Source of the DNA: Rhizobium sp. BK376
GTDB lineage: Bacteria > Pseudomonadota > Alphaproteobacteria > Rhizobiales > Rhizobiaceae
DNA length: 64,000 nt
Direction: 5' to 3'
Assembly: GCF_004341625.1 (NCBI RefSeq)
Contig: NZ_SLZG01000003.1
Span: 309,045-373,044 of the forward strand
The translations under genes were made by a program, and so were the position numbers. Below are positions 43,539-53,441 of this stretch, one piece after another. How positions within the stretch are numbered: the first letter of the stretch is position 1; each line of letters opens with the position of its first letter. The notes below the pieces were generated by a model that worked only from the letters and a program-made list of their open reading frames with translations, was not told the origin of the DNA and ran no database searches.

Positions 43539-44513
43539 TCAACTGTCCTGTCCCTGGAGCGATAGCCGAAAACGAGCCTGCCGGTATTCGCGTTCCAGGC
43601 GGTCGACGAGGGTGCTGACCGGCTCTACGGCCTTGACCCTGCCGATGCCCTGGCCGGCGCCCCAGATATCCTTCCAGGCTTTGGCGCTGCCTGTTGCCTG
43701 CTCAAAATCCATCTTCGAAGGATCGGCCTGCGGCAGGGCCTCGGGGTCGAGGCCGGCGGCGCGGATCGAGGTTTTCAGGTAGTTTCCGTGCACGCCGGTG
43801 AAATAGTTGGAATAGACGATCTCGCCGGCATTCGCTTCGACGATCGCCTGCTTGTAGGCATCGGCGGCACGCGCCTCCTCGGTCGCGATGAAGGGCGAGC
43901 CGATATAGGCCATGTCGGCGCCCATCGCCTGGGCGGCAAGGATCGCGCCGCCGCTGGCAATCGCGCCGGCAAGCAGCAGCGGCCCGTCGAACCATTCGCG
44001 GATTTCCTGCACCAGCGCGAAAGGGGAGAGCGTTCCGGCATGGCCGCCGGCACCGGCCGCCACCGCGATCAGCCCATCGGCCCCCTTGCGGATTGCGGAA
44101 TTGGCGTGGCGATTGTTGATGACGTCGTGCAGCACGATGCCGCCATAGGAATGGACGGCCGCATTCACCTCCGGAACCGCTCCCAGCGACGAGACGACGA
44201 TCGGCACCTTATATTTGACGCAGAGACCAAGATCGTGCTCGAGCCGCTTGTTGGATGTGTGAACGATCTGGTTGACGGCAAAAGGGGCTGCCGGGCGATC
44301 AGGATTGGCCGCATTGTGGGCGACCAGTTCCTCGGTGATCTCGGCCAGCCACTCGTCGAGCTGGCTTTCCGGCCGGGCGTTGAGGGCCGGAAAGGCACCG
44401 ATCACGCCAGCCTTGCATTGGGCGAGCGTCAGTTCGGGATGGGATATGATGAAGAGTGGCGAGGCCACGACCGGCAGCCTGAGATGGGTTTTCAGGATCG
44501 GGGGAAGGGCCAT
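43539..44513 (-). CDS. nitronate monooxygenase (2-nitropropane dioxygenase-like)
   Basis: The 324-residue TIM-barrel flavoprotein oxidises alkyl nitronates such as propionate 3-nitronate. Family signatures are VVASPLFIISHPELTLAQCK near residue 15, VIGAFPALNARP, AGAGGHAGTLSPFA (FMN-phosphate binding, with the conserved His) and AQAMGADMAYIGSPFIATEE near 215. The active-site region and length are typical of the class common in Rhizobiales. A 16 bp palindrome lies 16 bp upstream of the ATG and may be its operator. No partner enzyme is nearby. Confidence 0.9.
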   Translation of the reverse strand: MALPPILKTHLRLPVVASPLFIISHPELTLAQCKAGVIGAFPALNARPESQLDEWLAEITEELVAHNAANPDRPAAPFAVNQIVHTSNKRLEHDLGLCVKYKVPIVVSSLGAVPEVNAAVHSYGGIVLHDVINNRHANSAIRKGADGLIAVAAGAGGHAGTLSPFALVQEIREWFDGPLLLAGAIASGGAILAAQAMGADMAYIGSPFIATEEARAADAYKQAIVEANAGEIVYSNYFTGVHGNYLKTSIRAAGLDPEALPQADPSKMDFEQATGSAKAWKDIWGAGQGIGRVKAVEPVSTLVDRLEREYRQARFRLSLQGQDS

Positions 44514-44834
44514 TTATCACCATGTTTGACGTTTACGGAAACGTTAGAGCACTAGCAGATATAAGTCGGACGGGAAAGACGGCGCAGGAAGCCGGCGACC
44601 GCCCGACCTGCATCCGATCATTCGAGGCTATTCTGCAACATCGCCCATTGAGAGCATTGCTGCCGTTCCCTCCACGACTATTTTCCATATTGTGCCGTCA
44701 TGCGCATTTATCCCCGTCGGAGTGACGGCAGATTTCCGGCAAGGCTTGCGCATCGTCGGACCAGACGTTACCGAATTTGGTTAGGCATTGGTAAAGATTA
44801 GGCCTGCGGTAAGAGTTAGAGTAGAGGATCGGAC
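44514..44834. other. spacer between nitronate monooxygenase and the anchored unknown protein
   Basis: A 321 bp stretch with the palindrome at 44529-44544 and no other clear sites; a short frame at 44522-44725 lacks family similarity. The upstream part of the membrane-protein gene at 44835 must hold its promoter, which is not evident by eye. Confidence 0.4.
44529..44544. promoter_or_regulatory. palindromic operator candidate
   Basis: ACGTTT (44529-44534), ACGG, AAACGT (44539-44544) is a perfect 6+6 palindrome 16 bp upstream of the nitronate monooxygenase ATG. Its core (GACGTTTACGGAAACG) resembles operators of regulators such as LiuR, by recollection. Confidence 0.45.
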
Positions 44835-46067
44835 GTGAGCGGATTAGAAACGGCTATCAGAAACGCGCTACAGCGATCCGATCGCGCCAATCCGGAAATC
44901 CGCGCCCGCATCTATCAGTCGGCGCGCCAGGCGCTCGAGGCAGGGCTCAGAAAGCAGGATATTACCGACACCGATATCATTTCGGGCCAGCGCCAGCGTC
45001 TGGAAGCGACGATAAGGTCGATCGAGGGCGAAGAGCGCATGCGTCTCCAGGCGAGCGTGGTGCCGCCGGATGCTGGCGCGCTTCGACCGCCCACCCGTCC
45101 CGCGGCCCCACCGCAGCCCCAGCCCCAGAGTCAGCCCCGGGAGGTTCAGCCGCCGTCGCGCAGCGAACCGGTCGTTGAGGCTGGTCCGGCCGTGCAGGGC
45201 GAGACACGACGGGAGCCGGCTTTCGCCGAGCATGAGACATCGGACGCAGATCTCGACGATGTTCGCGCCGGGCCTGGCGATCACCTCGGTGTCGAAGCGC
45301 CCGAAGGGGAGCCGGATGCGATGCCGGCAGCCGCACGCTCGATGAATTTCAAGCCGGAGCGAGCGGTGGTGCGGCGCAAGCCGCGCAAGTTCTTTTCGCG
45401 CCTCCTGGTCTTCTGCATCGTGGTGGCAGCGCTCGGCATGGGCGCCTGGTGGGTGAAAACCTCGGGCGTGCTGATGACGGCGGCGGAGCGCGACACCAGT
45501 GTCCGCAATCCTCCGGCGCATGTCGAGGCGGAGGATTATGACGGCAACGACGATTCCGATTCAAGCCCGGGCACCGGTAACTCGGGTCTGGCGACGATCG
45601 ACCCGCAGGATACGTTCTCGAACGAATGGATCGAGATTTTCAAACCGACCGACGCCCAGAAAGTTGCCGCCGGAGGTCAGTCGAAGGCGGAAAACGTCTC
45701 CGAAAACGAAGGCCCTGCGGTCCGTATAACCTCCAGTGCGAGCGGCGCGGACGGCGATGCCGTAATCGAGGTGCCGGCAAATGTCGTGCAGCAGATGGCC
45801 GGCAAGGCCTCGACGATCGCGCTGACCTTGCAGGCGACCTCGGACACGCCGAGCCAGATAACGGTCGAATGCGACTTCCAGTCGCTCGGCGGCTGCGGCC
45901 GCCATCGTTTCGATGTCACGCGGTTGAAGTCGGATGCGCTGTTTCAGGTCCGTCTTAGTCAGGCCTCGGCCAGCGCTTCGGCAGGCAAGCTGATCATCAA
46001 CAGCAATGTCGATGGCAAGGGCAGCGGCGTCAATGTCTATGCGATCAGGGTGCTCCCGGGCGAGTAA
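44835..46067 (+). CDS. single-pass membrane protein of unknown function
   Basis: A 410-residue protein with a cytoplasmic N-terminal helical domain (SGLETAIRNALQRSD ... IIRSIEGEER, ~70 residues). A Pro/Gln/Glu-rich disordered linker follows (~75-175). One transmembrane helix lies at residues ~189-207 (LLVFCIVVAALGMGAWW). The periplasmic domain of ~200 residues resembles an extended beta-sandwich (ITVECDFQSLGGCGRHRFDV, then GSGVNVYAIRVLPGE). The start is the GTG at 44835 with AGAGGA upstream. The pattern is conserved in Rhizobiaceae to my recollection; function unknown. It converges with the PPK2 gene at 46083. Confidence 0.7.
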   Translation: MSGLETAIRNALQRSDRANPEIRARIYQSARQALEAGLRKQDITDTDIISGQRQRLEATIRSIEGEERMRLQASVVPPDAGALRPPTRPAAPPQPQPQSQPREVQPPSRSEPVVEAGPAVQGETRREPAFAEHETSDADLDDVRAGPGDHLGVEAPEGEPDAMPAAARSMNFKPERAVVRRKPRKFFSRLLVFCIVVAALGMGAWWVKTSGVLMTAAERDTSVRNPPAHVEAEDYDGNDDSDSSPGTGNSGLATIDPQDTFSNEWIEIFKPTDAQKVAAGGQSKAENVSENEGPAVRITSSASGADGDAVIEVPANVVQQMAGKASTIALTLQATSDTPSQITVECDFQSLGGCGRHRFDVTRLKSDALFQVRLSQASASASAGKLIINSNVDGKGSGVNVYAIRVLPGE

Positions 46068-46082
46068 GTCGGTTTCGTCCCC

Positions 46083-46979
46083 TCAATCCTTGCAGACTTC
46101 CTTCAGAAAATCCGGCCCAAGCATGATGATCTTGTCGTCGATTTCGCCGATGGCGGCTTCATCCTTGCCCTCGTAGTGCAGCCCGCTCAAGAGATGGCGG
46201 ATGAGGTTGAGCCGGGCGCGGCGCTTGTCGTTCGCCCTGACCACGATCCACGGCGCATATTTAGTGTGGGTCTCTTCCAGCATGCGATCGCGTTTTTTGC
46301 CGTAATCGTCCCATTTCGAGAGGGCTGCGATATCCATCGAGGAGAGCTTCCAGACGGCACGCGGATCGTGGCGACGATCGTGAAAGCGCTTGATCTGCAT
46401 CTCCCGGCCGATGTCGAGATAGAATTTGAAGAGGTAGATGCCTTCGTGCTCGATGATCCTCTCGATCTGCGGCGCCTGCTTCAGAAAGATTTCATATTGC
46501 TCCGGCGTGCAGAAACCCATGACGGGCTCGACACCGGCGCGGTTGTACCAGGAGCGATCGAAGAGCACGAATTCGCCCGCCGTCGGAAACTGCGCGACAT
46601 AGCGCTGGAAATACCATTGTCCGGCTTCCCGGTCGCTCGGCTTGGAAAGAGCGACGATCCGGGCGAGGCGGGGGTTCATATGCGAGGCAGTCGCCGCAAT
46701 CGAGCCGCCCTTGCCGGCCGCATCGCGCCCCTCGAAAAGCGCGAGAATCCGCTTGCCTGTCGCCTGCAGCCAGAATTGCACCTTCACGAGCTCGGCCTGC
46801 AGCGCCTCGAGTTGCTCCAGATATTCCGCCTCTTTCAGCCTTTTCTTGTAGGGGTAATCGCCGCAGGAAACCGCATTTTCCTCCACCCAATCGGGTAGCA
46901 CCGGGTCATCAACGTCGAAAATTCGCGTCTTGCCGTGAATATGCAACTCTACAGCCCGGCTTTCTCTGTCCAATCCCAT
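46083..46979 (-). CDS. ppk2: polyphosphate kinase 2 (PPK2 family), phoR-linked
   Basis: The 298-residue PPK2 has [18 protein letters not shown] near residue 75, [30 protein letters not shown] and [10 protein letters not shown]. It lacks the long acidic N-terminal helix of the PPK2 at 37708, and instead begins [19 protein letters not shown]. The start at 46979 is preferred because GGGAGGGGG lies directly before it. It is divergent from phoR, the same layout as in Sinorhizobium (SMc02148 beside phoR), where a polyphosphate-linked enzyme with a role in phosphate metabolism has been described. It may be phosphate-regulated along with the phoR side, though no full Pho box is seen in its own upstream spacer. 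Confidence 0.92.
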   Translation of the reverse strand: MGLDRESRAVELHIHGKTRIFDVDDPVLPDWVEENAVSCGDYPYKKRLKEAEYLEQLEALQAELVKVQFWLQATGKRILALFEGRDAAGKGGSIAATASHMNPRLARIVALSKPSDREAGQWYFQRYVAQFPTAGEFVLFDRSWYNRAGVEPVMGFCTPEQYEIFLKQAPQIERIIEHEGIYLFKFYLDIGREMQIKRFHDRRHDPRAVWKLSSMDIAALSKWDDYGKKRDRMLEETHTKYAPWIVVRANDKRRARLNLIRHLLSGLHYEGKDEAAIGEIDDKIIMLGPDFLKEVCKD

Positions 46980-47226
46980 GTCCCCCTCCCGCACGATTTT
47001 GTCCTGTTCTTGGTTTTCGCCGTTCCAAGGGTGCGGCAAAAAAAACCTAAGTGAAAGAAAAGCCTGATTAATATTTTCTTTCAAGGCTTTTTCGGATCGG
47101 ATGGCCCTTGCGCGGAATTCCTTAGCCGGATTATTGGCGCCTGTGGATAGTCAAGAAAACTTCTGTCATGAATCCGCGCTATCAGACGGAATCTTGGATT
47201 CAAGATTGGAACGCGGCGAGGTGCCC

Positions 47227-48483
47227 TTGGAAGACGAGTCGTCATTCCTGAAAAAGCTGGCGATGCGATTGAGGCAGGAGTTTGCCATCCTGTTCCTTTC
47301 GACGCTGATTGCCATCTTCGCGCTCGTCGAAAAGATCGACGTTGGCGTGGTCCTCTGGATATGGATCGCGACCATCTTCGTTGCATTGGCGCGACGGCCG
47401 CTGGTCGTGCGGGTGCCGGCGCCGGCGCAGGCCGAGCCGGAACACATCGATCTTCAAAGCCTGCTGCGTCCTGTGGTCGCCGGCTTCGATGCTCTTGATG
47501 TCCCCGTTCTGGTCCTCGGGCGGGATGCCTCGGTCCTCCATCAGAATCCGGCTGCCGAAAAGGCGCTCGGCCCCATCTCGCTTGGTGCCCATATTTCTGC
47601 AAAGCTGCGGTCGCCTGGTGTTCTCGACATGGTTCGCGAAACCATCGTCACCAATACGCCGAACCAGATCGAGCATTCAGAACGGCTGCCGTCCGAACGC
47701 GTCTATATTGTCCGAAGCGCGCCGATCCGGCTGCCAGGGACGAATACCGGCTCCGGCGCCTTCTTTGCGCTGTCCTTCCGCGATATCTCCGAGCTGCGCC
47801 ATATCGATCGCATGCGGTCCGACTTCGTCGCCAATGCCAGCCATGAATTGCGAACGCCGCTCGCCTCATTGCGCGGCTTCATCGAGACCATCCAAGGACC
47901 GGCCCGCAACGATGCGAAGGCGCAGGAGCGCTTTCTCGGGATCATGTTCGACCAGACGACGCGCATGAGCCGCCTCGTCGACGATCTCCTGTCGCTGTCG
48001 CGCCTTGAATTGAAGTCGCATATCGCGCCTGACCAGAAGGTGGATCTCGTGCCGCTGCTCGGTCATGTCAGGGACTCGCTGTTGCCGCTCGCCACCGATC
48101 TCGACGTCACAATTGCCCTCCAGATACCGGATGGAAAGGTGGAGGTGTTGGGAGACCGCGACGAGCTTGTCCAGGTATTCGAGAACCTGATCGAAAATGC
48201 CTGCAAATATGGCCAGGAAGGCAAGATCGTCGATGTTTCCCTGCGCCAGGAGCAGAGTGGCGCCGTCGAAGTGTCGGTCGCAGACAAGGGGCCGGGCATC
48301 CCGGCGGAGCATGTTCCGCGCCTCACCGAACGTTTCTATCGCGTCAGCGTCGAGGACAGTCGTTCGAAAAAGGGAACGGGCCTGGGGCTTGCGATCGTCA
48401 AGCACATCCTCACCCGCCATCGCGCCCGCCTCGTCGTCAAATCCGAGGTCGGCAAGGGGACGGTCTTTACCGTACGCTTCTGA
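47227..48483 (+). CDS. phoR: phosphate regulon sensor histidine kinase
   Basis: The 418-residue sensor has two N-terminal hydrophobic helices (residues ~18-55), a PAS-like domain (~85-195, with AGFDALDVPVLVLGRDASVL), a HisKA domain with the phospho-His at residue 206 (ANASHELRTPLASLRG) and a HATPase domain (LIENACKYGQEGK, then ADKGPGIP and KGTGLGLAIVKH). It phosphorylates PhoB and is silenced by PstSCAB-PhoU when phosphate is plentiful. The start at 47227 (TTG) gives the usual length and follows GCGAGG; the frame is open to an ATG at 47101, which lacks a ribosome site. It leads directly toward pstS. Confidence 0.88.
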   Translation: MEDESSFLKKLAMRLRQEFAILFLSTLIAIFALVEKIDVGVVLWIWIATIFVALARRPLVVRVPAPAQAEPEHIDLQSLLRPVVAGFDALDVPVLVLGRDASVLHQNPAAEKALGPISLGAHISAKLRSPGVLDMVRETIVTNTPNQIEHSERLPSERVYIVRSAPIRLPGTNTGSGAFFALSFRDISELRHIDRMRSDFVANASHELRTPLASLRGFIETIQGPARNDAKAQERFLGIMFDQTTRMSRLVDDLLSLSRLELKSHIAPDQKVDLVPLLGHVRDSLLPLATDLDVTIALQIPDGKVEVLGDRDELVQVFENLIENACKYGQEGKIVDVSLRQEQSGAVEVSVADKGPGIPAEHVPRLTERFYRVSVEDSRSKKGTGLGLAIVKHILTRHRARLVVKSEVGKGTVFTVRF

Positions 48484-48541
48484 CACTCTGTGAAATACGG
48501 CGCTACTTTTTATTTTAATTAATATATTTCAATTACTTGCT

Positions 48542-48570
48542 TTGTCATAATTGTTTCATTCGCTTGACAT
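48542..48570 (+). promoter_or_regulatory. Pho box (PhoB binding site) before pstS
   Basis: Three heptamers, TTGTCAT (48542-48548), GTTTCAT (48553-48559) and TTGACAT (48564-48570), stand on an exact 11 bp period, the spacing of PhoB half-sites (consensus CTGTCAT-N4-CTGTCAT). They lie 92 bp before pstS, so phosphate starvation should induce the operon. Confidence 0.8.
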
Positions 48571-48662
48571 AAAAGGGCGGTGCTTGGACCGCTAATAGAT
48601 GGACGCTGAAAGGCGAATCCTATCGTTCGCCGCCGCCACACAAGCCCTCCGGGGGATTCTCA

Positions 48663-49697
48663 ATGAATGCCTTAAAGTTATCTATTGCAGCGTTGCTTGC
48701 ATCCGCCATCCTGTCTGGAACGGCTGTTGCGCGCGATCAAATTCAAGTTTCCGGTTCGTCCACCGTTTTTCCCTATGCCAAGATTGTCGCTGAATCCTTT
48801 GGCGAGAGTTTCCCCAACTTCAAGACGCCGGTTGTCGAATCCGGCGGCTCTGGCGCCGGGCTGAAGGAATTCTGCAAGGGTGTCGGTCCCGATACCGTCG
48901 ACATCGCGGATTCCTCCCGCCCGATCAAGGATAGCGAAGTGCAGGCCTGCAAGGCTGCTGGCGTCGCCGACATTCAGGAAGTCAGGATTGGATATGACGG
49001 CATCGTCTTTGCCTTCGACAAGAGCAATCCCGATATCAAGTTCGTTCCCACCGATCTCTACAAGGCGCTTGCCGCCGAAGTGGTCGTGAACGGCAAGCTG
49101 GTTCCAAATCCCTATAAGAAGTGGTCCGAGATCAATCCGGCTCTGCCGGATATGGAGATTGCGGCTTACATTCCGGGCGAAAAGCACGGAACGCGTGAGG
49201 TCTTCGAAGAGAAGGTACTTGCTGCGGGTTGCAAGGATTCCGGTGCACTCGATGTCATCAAGCAGTCGGTTTCAGATCCCGATCAGCAGACTGCCAAGTG
49301 CATTGCGGTCCGCAAGGACGGCGCGGCTGTCGACATCGACGGCGATTATCCTGAGACCCTGGCTCGCATCGATGCCAACAAGCACGGTATCGGCGTCTTC
49401 GGGCTGTATTTCTACCAGAACAACGCCGACAGGCTGAAGGTCGCAACGGTCAGCGGCATCGTGCCGTCGGGCGAAACCATTGCCAACGGTACCTATCCGG
49501 TGTCGCGGCCGCTGTTCTTCTACGTCAAGAAGGCGCATCTCGGCGTCATTCCGGGCCTGAGGGAATATGTCGATTTCTTCATTTCCGACCAGATGATCGG
49601 GCCTGACAGCCCGCTCGCCGAATACGGGCTGGTGCCTGCGCCCGATGCCGAGCGCGACCAGATTCGCAAGGACTTCCAGGATGGAAAGATCATGTAA
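48663..49697 (+). CDS. pstS: phosphate ABC transporter, periplasmic binding protein
   Basis: The 344-residue protein has the signal peptide MNALKLSIAALLASAILSGT, cleaved near VARDQIQVSG. The mature part shows QVSGSSTVFPYAKIVAESFG, the phosphate-binding loop SGGSGAGLKEFC, and the DSSRPIKDSE and PGEKHGTREVFEEK loops of PstS proteins. First gene of the Pst operon behind the Pho box. It is longer at the C terminus than E. coli PstS and closer to the PstS type of alphaproteobacteria. Confidence 0.95.
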   Translation: MNALKLSIAALLASAILSGTAVARDQIQVSGSSTVFPYAKIVAESFGESFPNFKTPVVESGGSGAGLKEFCKGVGPDTVDIADSSRPIKDSEVQACKAAGVADIQEVRIGYDGIVFAFDKSNPDIKFVPTDLYKALAAEVVVNGKLVPNPYKKWSEINPALPDMEIAAYIPGEKHGTREVFEEKVLAAGCKDSGALDVIKQSVSDPDQQTAKCIAVRKDGAAVDIDGDYPETLARIDANKHGIGVFGLYFYQNNADRLKVATVSGIVPSGETIANGTYPVSRPLFFYVKKAHLGVIPGLREYVDFFISDQMIGPDSPLAEYGLVPAPDAERDQIRKDFQDGKIM

Positions 49698-49705
49698 ACG
49701 ATTGT

Positions 49706-49739
49706 GCGTCGGCGTGGATTTCCAATTCCGCGCCGGCGT
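49706..49739 (+). other. intercistronic stem-loop pstS-pstC
   Basis: GCGTCGGCGTGGA (49706-49718) pairs with TCCGCGCCGGCGT (49727-49739) including three G-T pairs, with an 8 nt loop and no strong T-run. It lies just after pstS and fits attenuation or transcript stabilisation. Confidence 0.65.
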
Positions 49740-49754
49740 TGCCGGGGATTTTGA

Positions 49755-51236
49755 ATGAACCTGTCACTGCTGCTGCTGTTGCTGCTGATCATCGGCGCTG
49801 CTGCTTTCGTCCTTGGACGAACGCGAGCGGCATCGCTGGCTGGTGGCCGGCCGTCGGCATTGCATTCGCGTTTCGGCTATCACGGCGCCTATGCGGCAAT
49901 CTGGGCGACGCTGCCGGCGCTTGCGCTGATATGCGCATGGCTGTCGATCAGCCCGGAGATCATCGATTCCATGGTGCTGAGGTCCTTTCCGGAAGAGGTG
50001 CAGGCCCTGCCGGAGGCAGAGCTCAATCTCAGCTACGGCATGGTGCGGACGATCGCCCATGGCATCAGGATCCTCGACGACCGCCAGCTGGCAGGTGTCA
50101 ATGCCGGCACGACCGATCTGCAATTGGCCCTGGCGCAGAAAGGCGTGCCGCTCGCAGCGCGCCCGACAGGCTACATGATCGACGCCGCGGCGAAATATAA
50201 CGACTTGCGGTTTGTGAGCCGCGTCGTCATGGCCGTGGTTGCGCTTGTGATTGCCTTGGGCGGCGCGGCCTACGGATTGCAGTCGGTCAATACGCGTTTC
50301 CGCGCCCGAAATCGTGTCGAACAGGTTATCCTGGGCGCCCTGATCCTCGCATCCTCCATCGCAATCCTGACGACGGTCGGCATTGTCGCCTCCATGCTGT
50401 CGGAGACGATCCGCTTCTTCAATCTCGTCCCGGCATCGCAGTTCTTCTTCGGAACCTTGTGGGACCCCCGTTTCGCCGATGTCGGCTCCCATTCCGTCGG
50501 ATCCTTCGGCCTCATTCCGCTGCTTGCCGGAACGCTTTACATCGGCCTGATCGCGATGGTGGTGGCGGTTCCGATTGGCCTCTTCGCCGCAATCTACATG
50601 GCCGAATATGCCTCGGTCCGCGTCAGGTCGGTTGCCAAGCCGATGCTGGAAGTGTTGGCCGGCATCCCGACCATCGTCTACGGCTTTTTCGCGCTCGTCA
50701 CGGTCGGCCCCTTCCTGCGGGACCTCTCCAGCGACATCAACGGCTTCCTGACCGGAGACTATACGAATTTCATCGAGGCGCAGAGCGTACTGACCGCCGG
50801 CTTCGTCATGGGCGTAATGCTGATCCCCTATGTGTCGTCGCTGTCAGACGACATCATCATGGCGGTGCCGCGGTCCCTGCGCGACGGCTCGCTCGGCCTC
50901 GGCGCGACCCGTTCCGAGACCGTCAAGCGCATCATCCTGCCCGCCGCGCTGCCGGGCATCGTCGGCGCCCTGCTGATGACCGCCTCGCGCGCGATCGGCG
51001 AGACCATGATCGTCGTGCTGGCTGCCGGTGTCGCGGCTCGCATGCAGATCAACCCGTTCGAGCCGATGACGACTGTCACGGTCAAGATCGTGAATCAGCT
51101 CACCGGCGATCTCGAATTCACCTCGCCGCAGACCCTTGTCGCATTCGCGCTCGGCATCACCCTCTTTTGCCTGACCCTGTGCCTGAACGTTTACGCTCTC
51201 TACATCGTGCGCAGATACCGGGAGCAATACGAATGA
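49755..51236 (+). CDS. pstC: phosphate ABC transporter permease PstC
   Basis: The 493-residue permease has an extended N-terminal part with two or three membrane segments and a periplasmic loop (residues ~1-160), then the MetI-type permease domain with helices from ~195 to 485. The EAA loop is around RDGSLGLGATRSETVKRIIL. The alphaproteobacterial PstC is generally longer than the ~320-residue E. coli protein, so this length is normal for the group. It overlaps pstA by 4 bp (ATGA). Confidence 0.92.
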   Translation: MNLSLLLLLLLIIGAAAFVLGRTRAASLAGGRPSALHSRFGYHGAYAAIWATLPALALICAWLSISPEIIDSMVLRSFPEEVQALPEAELNLSYGMVRTIAHGIRILDDRQLAGVNAGTTDLQLALAQKGVPLAARPTGYMIDAAAKYNDLRFVSRVVMAVVALVIALGGAAYGLQSVNTRFRARNRVEQVILGALILASSIAILTTVGIVASMLSETIRFFNLVPASQFFFGTLWDPRFADVGSHSVGSFGLIPLLAGTLYIGLIAMVVAVPIGLFAAIYMAEYASVRVRSVAKPMLEVLAGIPTIVYGFFALVTVGPFLRDLSSDINGFLTGDYTNFIEAQSVLTAGFVMGVMLIPYVSSLSDDIIMAVPRSLRDGSLGLGATRSETVKRIILPAALPGIVGALLMTASRAIGETMIVVLAAGVAARMQINPFEPMTTVTVKIVNQLTGDLEFTSPQTLVAFALGITLFCLTLCLNVYALYIVRRYREQYE

Positions 51237-52567
51237 GCAAAGTCGTATCTCCGACGGCTCCGGCGAACGGGGCAGGCGCACTCTCCCGACCGGTCAGGCA
51301 TCGCGATATAGGCCTGCGTCGCCGCTATGCCGCCGAGCGCCGTTTCCGCGCCTATGGCATCGCTGCCATCACCTTCGGGCTGGTCTTCCTCATCATTCTC
51401 GTCTCCTCGATCGTGCGGCATGGCTACACTGCCTTCGTTCAGACGACGATCACATTGCCGATCGAGTTCAGCGAGAAGACGATCGATCCGCGCAACGCGC
51501 GCGCCAGCGACCCGAATGTGCTGAACGCTGCCAACTATCCGCTTCTGGTGCGCGATGCGTTGCTCAAGGCGCTCTCAATCGATCCCTCCAACCGCCTCGC
51601 CGTTCGCAAGGCGGCGGACATGGTTTCGGACAGCGCACGCGTCGAATTGCGCAACCAAGTCACGGCTGATCCGTCGATCGTCGGCAAGACGGTGAAAGTC
51701 ACATTTCTGGCCAGTGCGAACATCGATTCCGCCCACAAGGGCGAGATCGATCTGACCGTGCCGGAGAGCAACCGCAAGGTCTCCGACCAGCAGATCGCCT
51801 GGATGAAGCAGCTTGCGGCCGATGGCGCGCTGCACGAAAGTTTCAATACGGGCCTGTTCGTGTCCGGCAATTCGAGCCGCCCTGAATCGGCCGGCCTCGG
51901 CGTTGCGCTCGTCGGTTCTCTCTACCTGATGGCGACAGTACTGGTTCTGGCATTGCCGATCGGCGTGGCGACGTCGATCTATCTGGAAGAGTTCGCGCCG
52001 AGGAACCGGTTCACCGATCTGATCGAGGTGAACATCAATAATCTCGCCGCCGTGCCGTCGATCGTCTACGGCCTGCTCGGCCTCTCTGTCTTCATCAATT
52101 TTGCCGGTCTTCCGCGCTCCGCCTCCCTGGTCGGAGGGCTCGTCCTCAGCCTGATGACATTGCCGATGATCATCATTGCCACCCGTGCAGCGCTCAGAGC
52201 CGTGCCGCCGTCGATCCGCAGCGCCGCGCTCGGCCTTGGCGCCTCGCGCATGCAGGTGGTGTTTCATCATGTGCTGCCGCTCGCCATGCCGGGCATCCTG
52301 ACAGGCACGATCCTTGGCCTGGCGCATGCGCTGGGCGAGACGGCACCGCTGCTCCTCATCGGCATGGTTGCCTTCGTCACCAGCTATCCCACGTCACCGC
52401 TCGATCCGTCGACTTCGCTGCCGGTCCAGATCTACATGTGGTCCAACGAGGCCGAGCGCGCCTTTGTCGAACGGACGTCGGGAGCGATCATCGTCCTCCT
52501 CATCTTTCTCGTCGCGATGAACATCGGAGCCATCCTGTTGCGCCGTCGTTTCGAGCGCCGGTGGTAG
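51233..52567 (+). CDS. pstA: phosphate ABC transporter permease PstA
   Basis: The 444-residue permease starts at the ATG at 51233 that overlaps the pstC stop. An N-terminal cytoplasmic tail and one membrane helix near residue 45 precede a ~150-residue periplasmic region. The MetI-type domain follows (about 220-440), with the EAA loop [20 protein letters not shown] and the helix [18 protein letters not shown]. The long periplasmic region is typical of alphaproteobacterial PstA. With PstC it forms the phosphate channel. Confidence 0.92.
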   Translation: MSKVVSPTAPANGAGALSRPVRHRDIGLRRRYAAERRFRAYGIAAITFGLVFLIILVSSIVRHGYTAFVQTTITLPIEFSEKTIDPRNARASDPNVLNAANYPLLVRDALLKALSIDPSNRLAVRKAADMVSDSARVELRNQVTADPSIVGKTVKVTFLASANIDSAHKGEIDLTVPESNRKVSDQQIAWMKQLAADGALHESFNTGLFVSGNSSRPESAGLGVALVGSLYLMATVLVLALPIGVATSIYLEEFAPRNRFTDLIEVNINNLAAVPSIVYGLLGLSVFINFAGLPRSASLVGGLVLSLMTLPMIIIATRAALRAVPPSIRSAALGLGASRMQVVFHHVLPLAMPGILTGTILGLAHALGETAPLLLIGMVAFVTSYPTSPLDPSTSLPVQIYMWSNEAERAFVERTSGAIIVLLIFLVAMNIGAILLRRRFERRW

Positions 52568-52580
52568 GAGAGCGGACAAG

Positions 52581-53396
52581 ATGAACACCATGGTCAAGAC
52601 CGCAGCCGGAAAGCCCCTGAGCCAGAAAATGATCACTCCCCCCTACAAGATGATCGGCCAGGACGTTTCTGTCTTCTACGGCGAAAAGCGCGCGCTTTTC
52701 GATGTGAACCTCAATATCCGCGAAAACACCGTGACGGCGCTGATCGGCCCCTCCGGCTGCGGAAAATCCACCTTCCTGCGCAGCCTAAACCGCATGAACG
52801 ATACGATCGAGAATTGCCGGGTGACCGGCCGCATCACGCTTGACGATCAGGACATCTACGATACGGTGATTGATGTCGTCGAGCTGCGCGCCCGAGTCGG
52901 CATGGTGTTCCAGCGGCCCAATCCGTTCCCGAAGTCGATCTACGAAAACGTCGCCTATGGGCCGCGCATTCACGGCCTTCACAAGTCGAAGGCCGATCTC
53001 GACCACATCGTGGAGACCAGCCTGCAGAGGGCGGGGCTGTGGGGTGAGGTAAAGGATCGGCTCCTGGAGGCGGGCACGAGCCTTTCCGGCGGCCAGCAGC
53101 AGCGCCTCTGCATCGCCCGCGCGGTTGCCGTCAGTCCCGAGGTCATTCTGATGGACGAGCCGTGCTCGGCGCTCGACCCGATTGCGACGGCCAAGGTGGA
53201 GGAACTCATTCATGAACTACGGGAGAATTTCACGATCGTCATCGTGACGCACTCCATGCAACAGGCAGCCCGCGTTTCGCAACGCACCGCAATGTTCCAT
53301 CTCGGCCAATTGGTCGAGGAGAACGACACAGACAAGATGTTTACCAATCCCGACGATCAGCGCACGCAGGACTACATCATGGGCCGTTTCGGTTGA
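52581..53396 (+). CDS. pstB: phosphate ABC transporter ATPase PstB
   Basis: The 271-residue ATPase has Walker [12 protein letters not shown] near residue 54, Q-loop [11 protein letters not shown], signature [14 protein letters not shown], Walker [14 protein letters not shown] and switch His [13 protein letters not shown]. An N-terminal extension of ~25 residues ([18 protein letters not shown]) precedes the core. It is the standard PstB and also relays phosphate status to PhoR with PhoU. Confidence 0.96.
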   Translation: MNTMVKTAAGKPLSQKMITPPYKMIGQDVSVFYGEKRALFDVNLNIRENTVTALIGPSGCGKSTFLRSLNRMNDTIENCRVTGRITLDDQDIYDTVIDVVELRARVGMVFQRPNPFPKSIYENVAYGPRIHGLHKSKADLDHIVETSLQRAGLWGEVKDRLLEAGTSLSGGQQQRLCIARAVAVSPEVILMDEPCSALDPIATAKVEELIHELRENFTIVIVTHSMQQAARVSQRTAMFHLGQLVEENDTDKMFTNPDDQRTQDYIMGRFG

Positions 53397-53441
53397 TGAT
53401 GCCCCTGAGTGCGCTCGCCCTTTCAATATGAGGACAGAAAC

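Noticed and set aside
47163..47169. CTGTCAT half-site before phoR
   Set aside because: Only one heptamer matches; its neighbours 11 bp away do not fit a Pho box, so it is not called.
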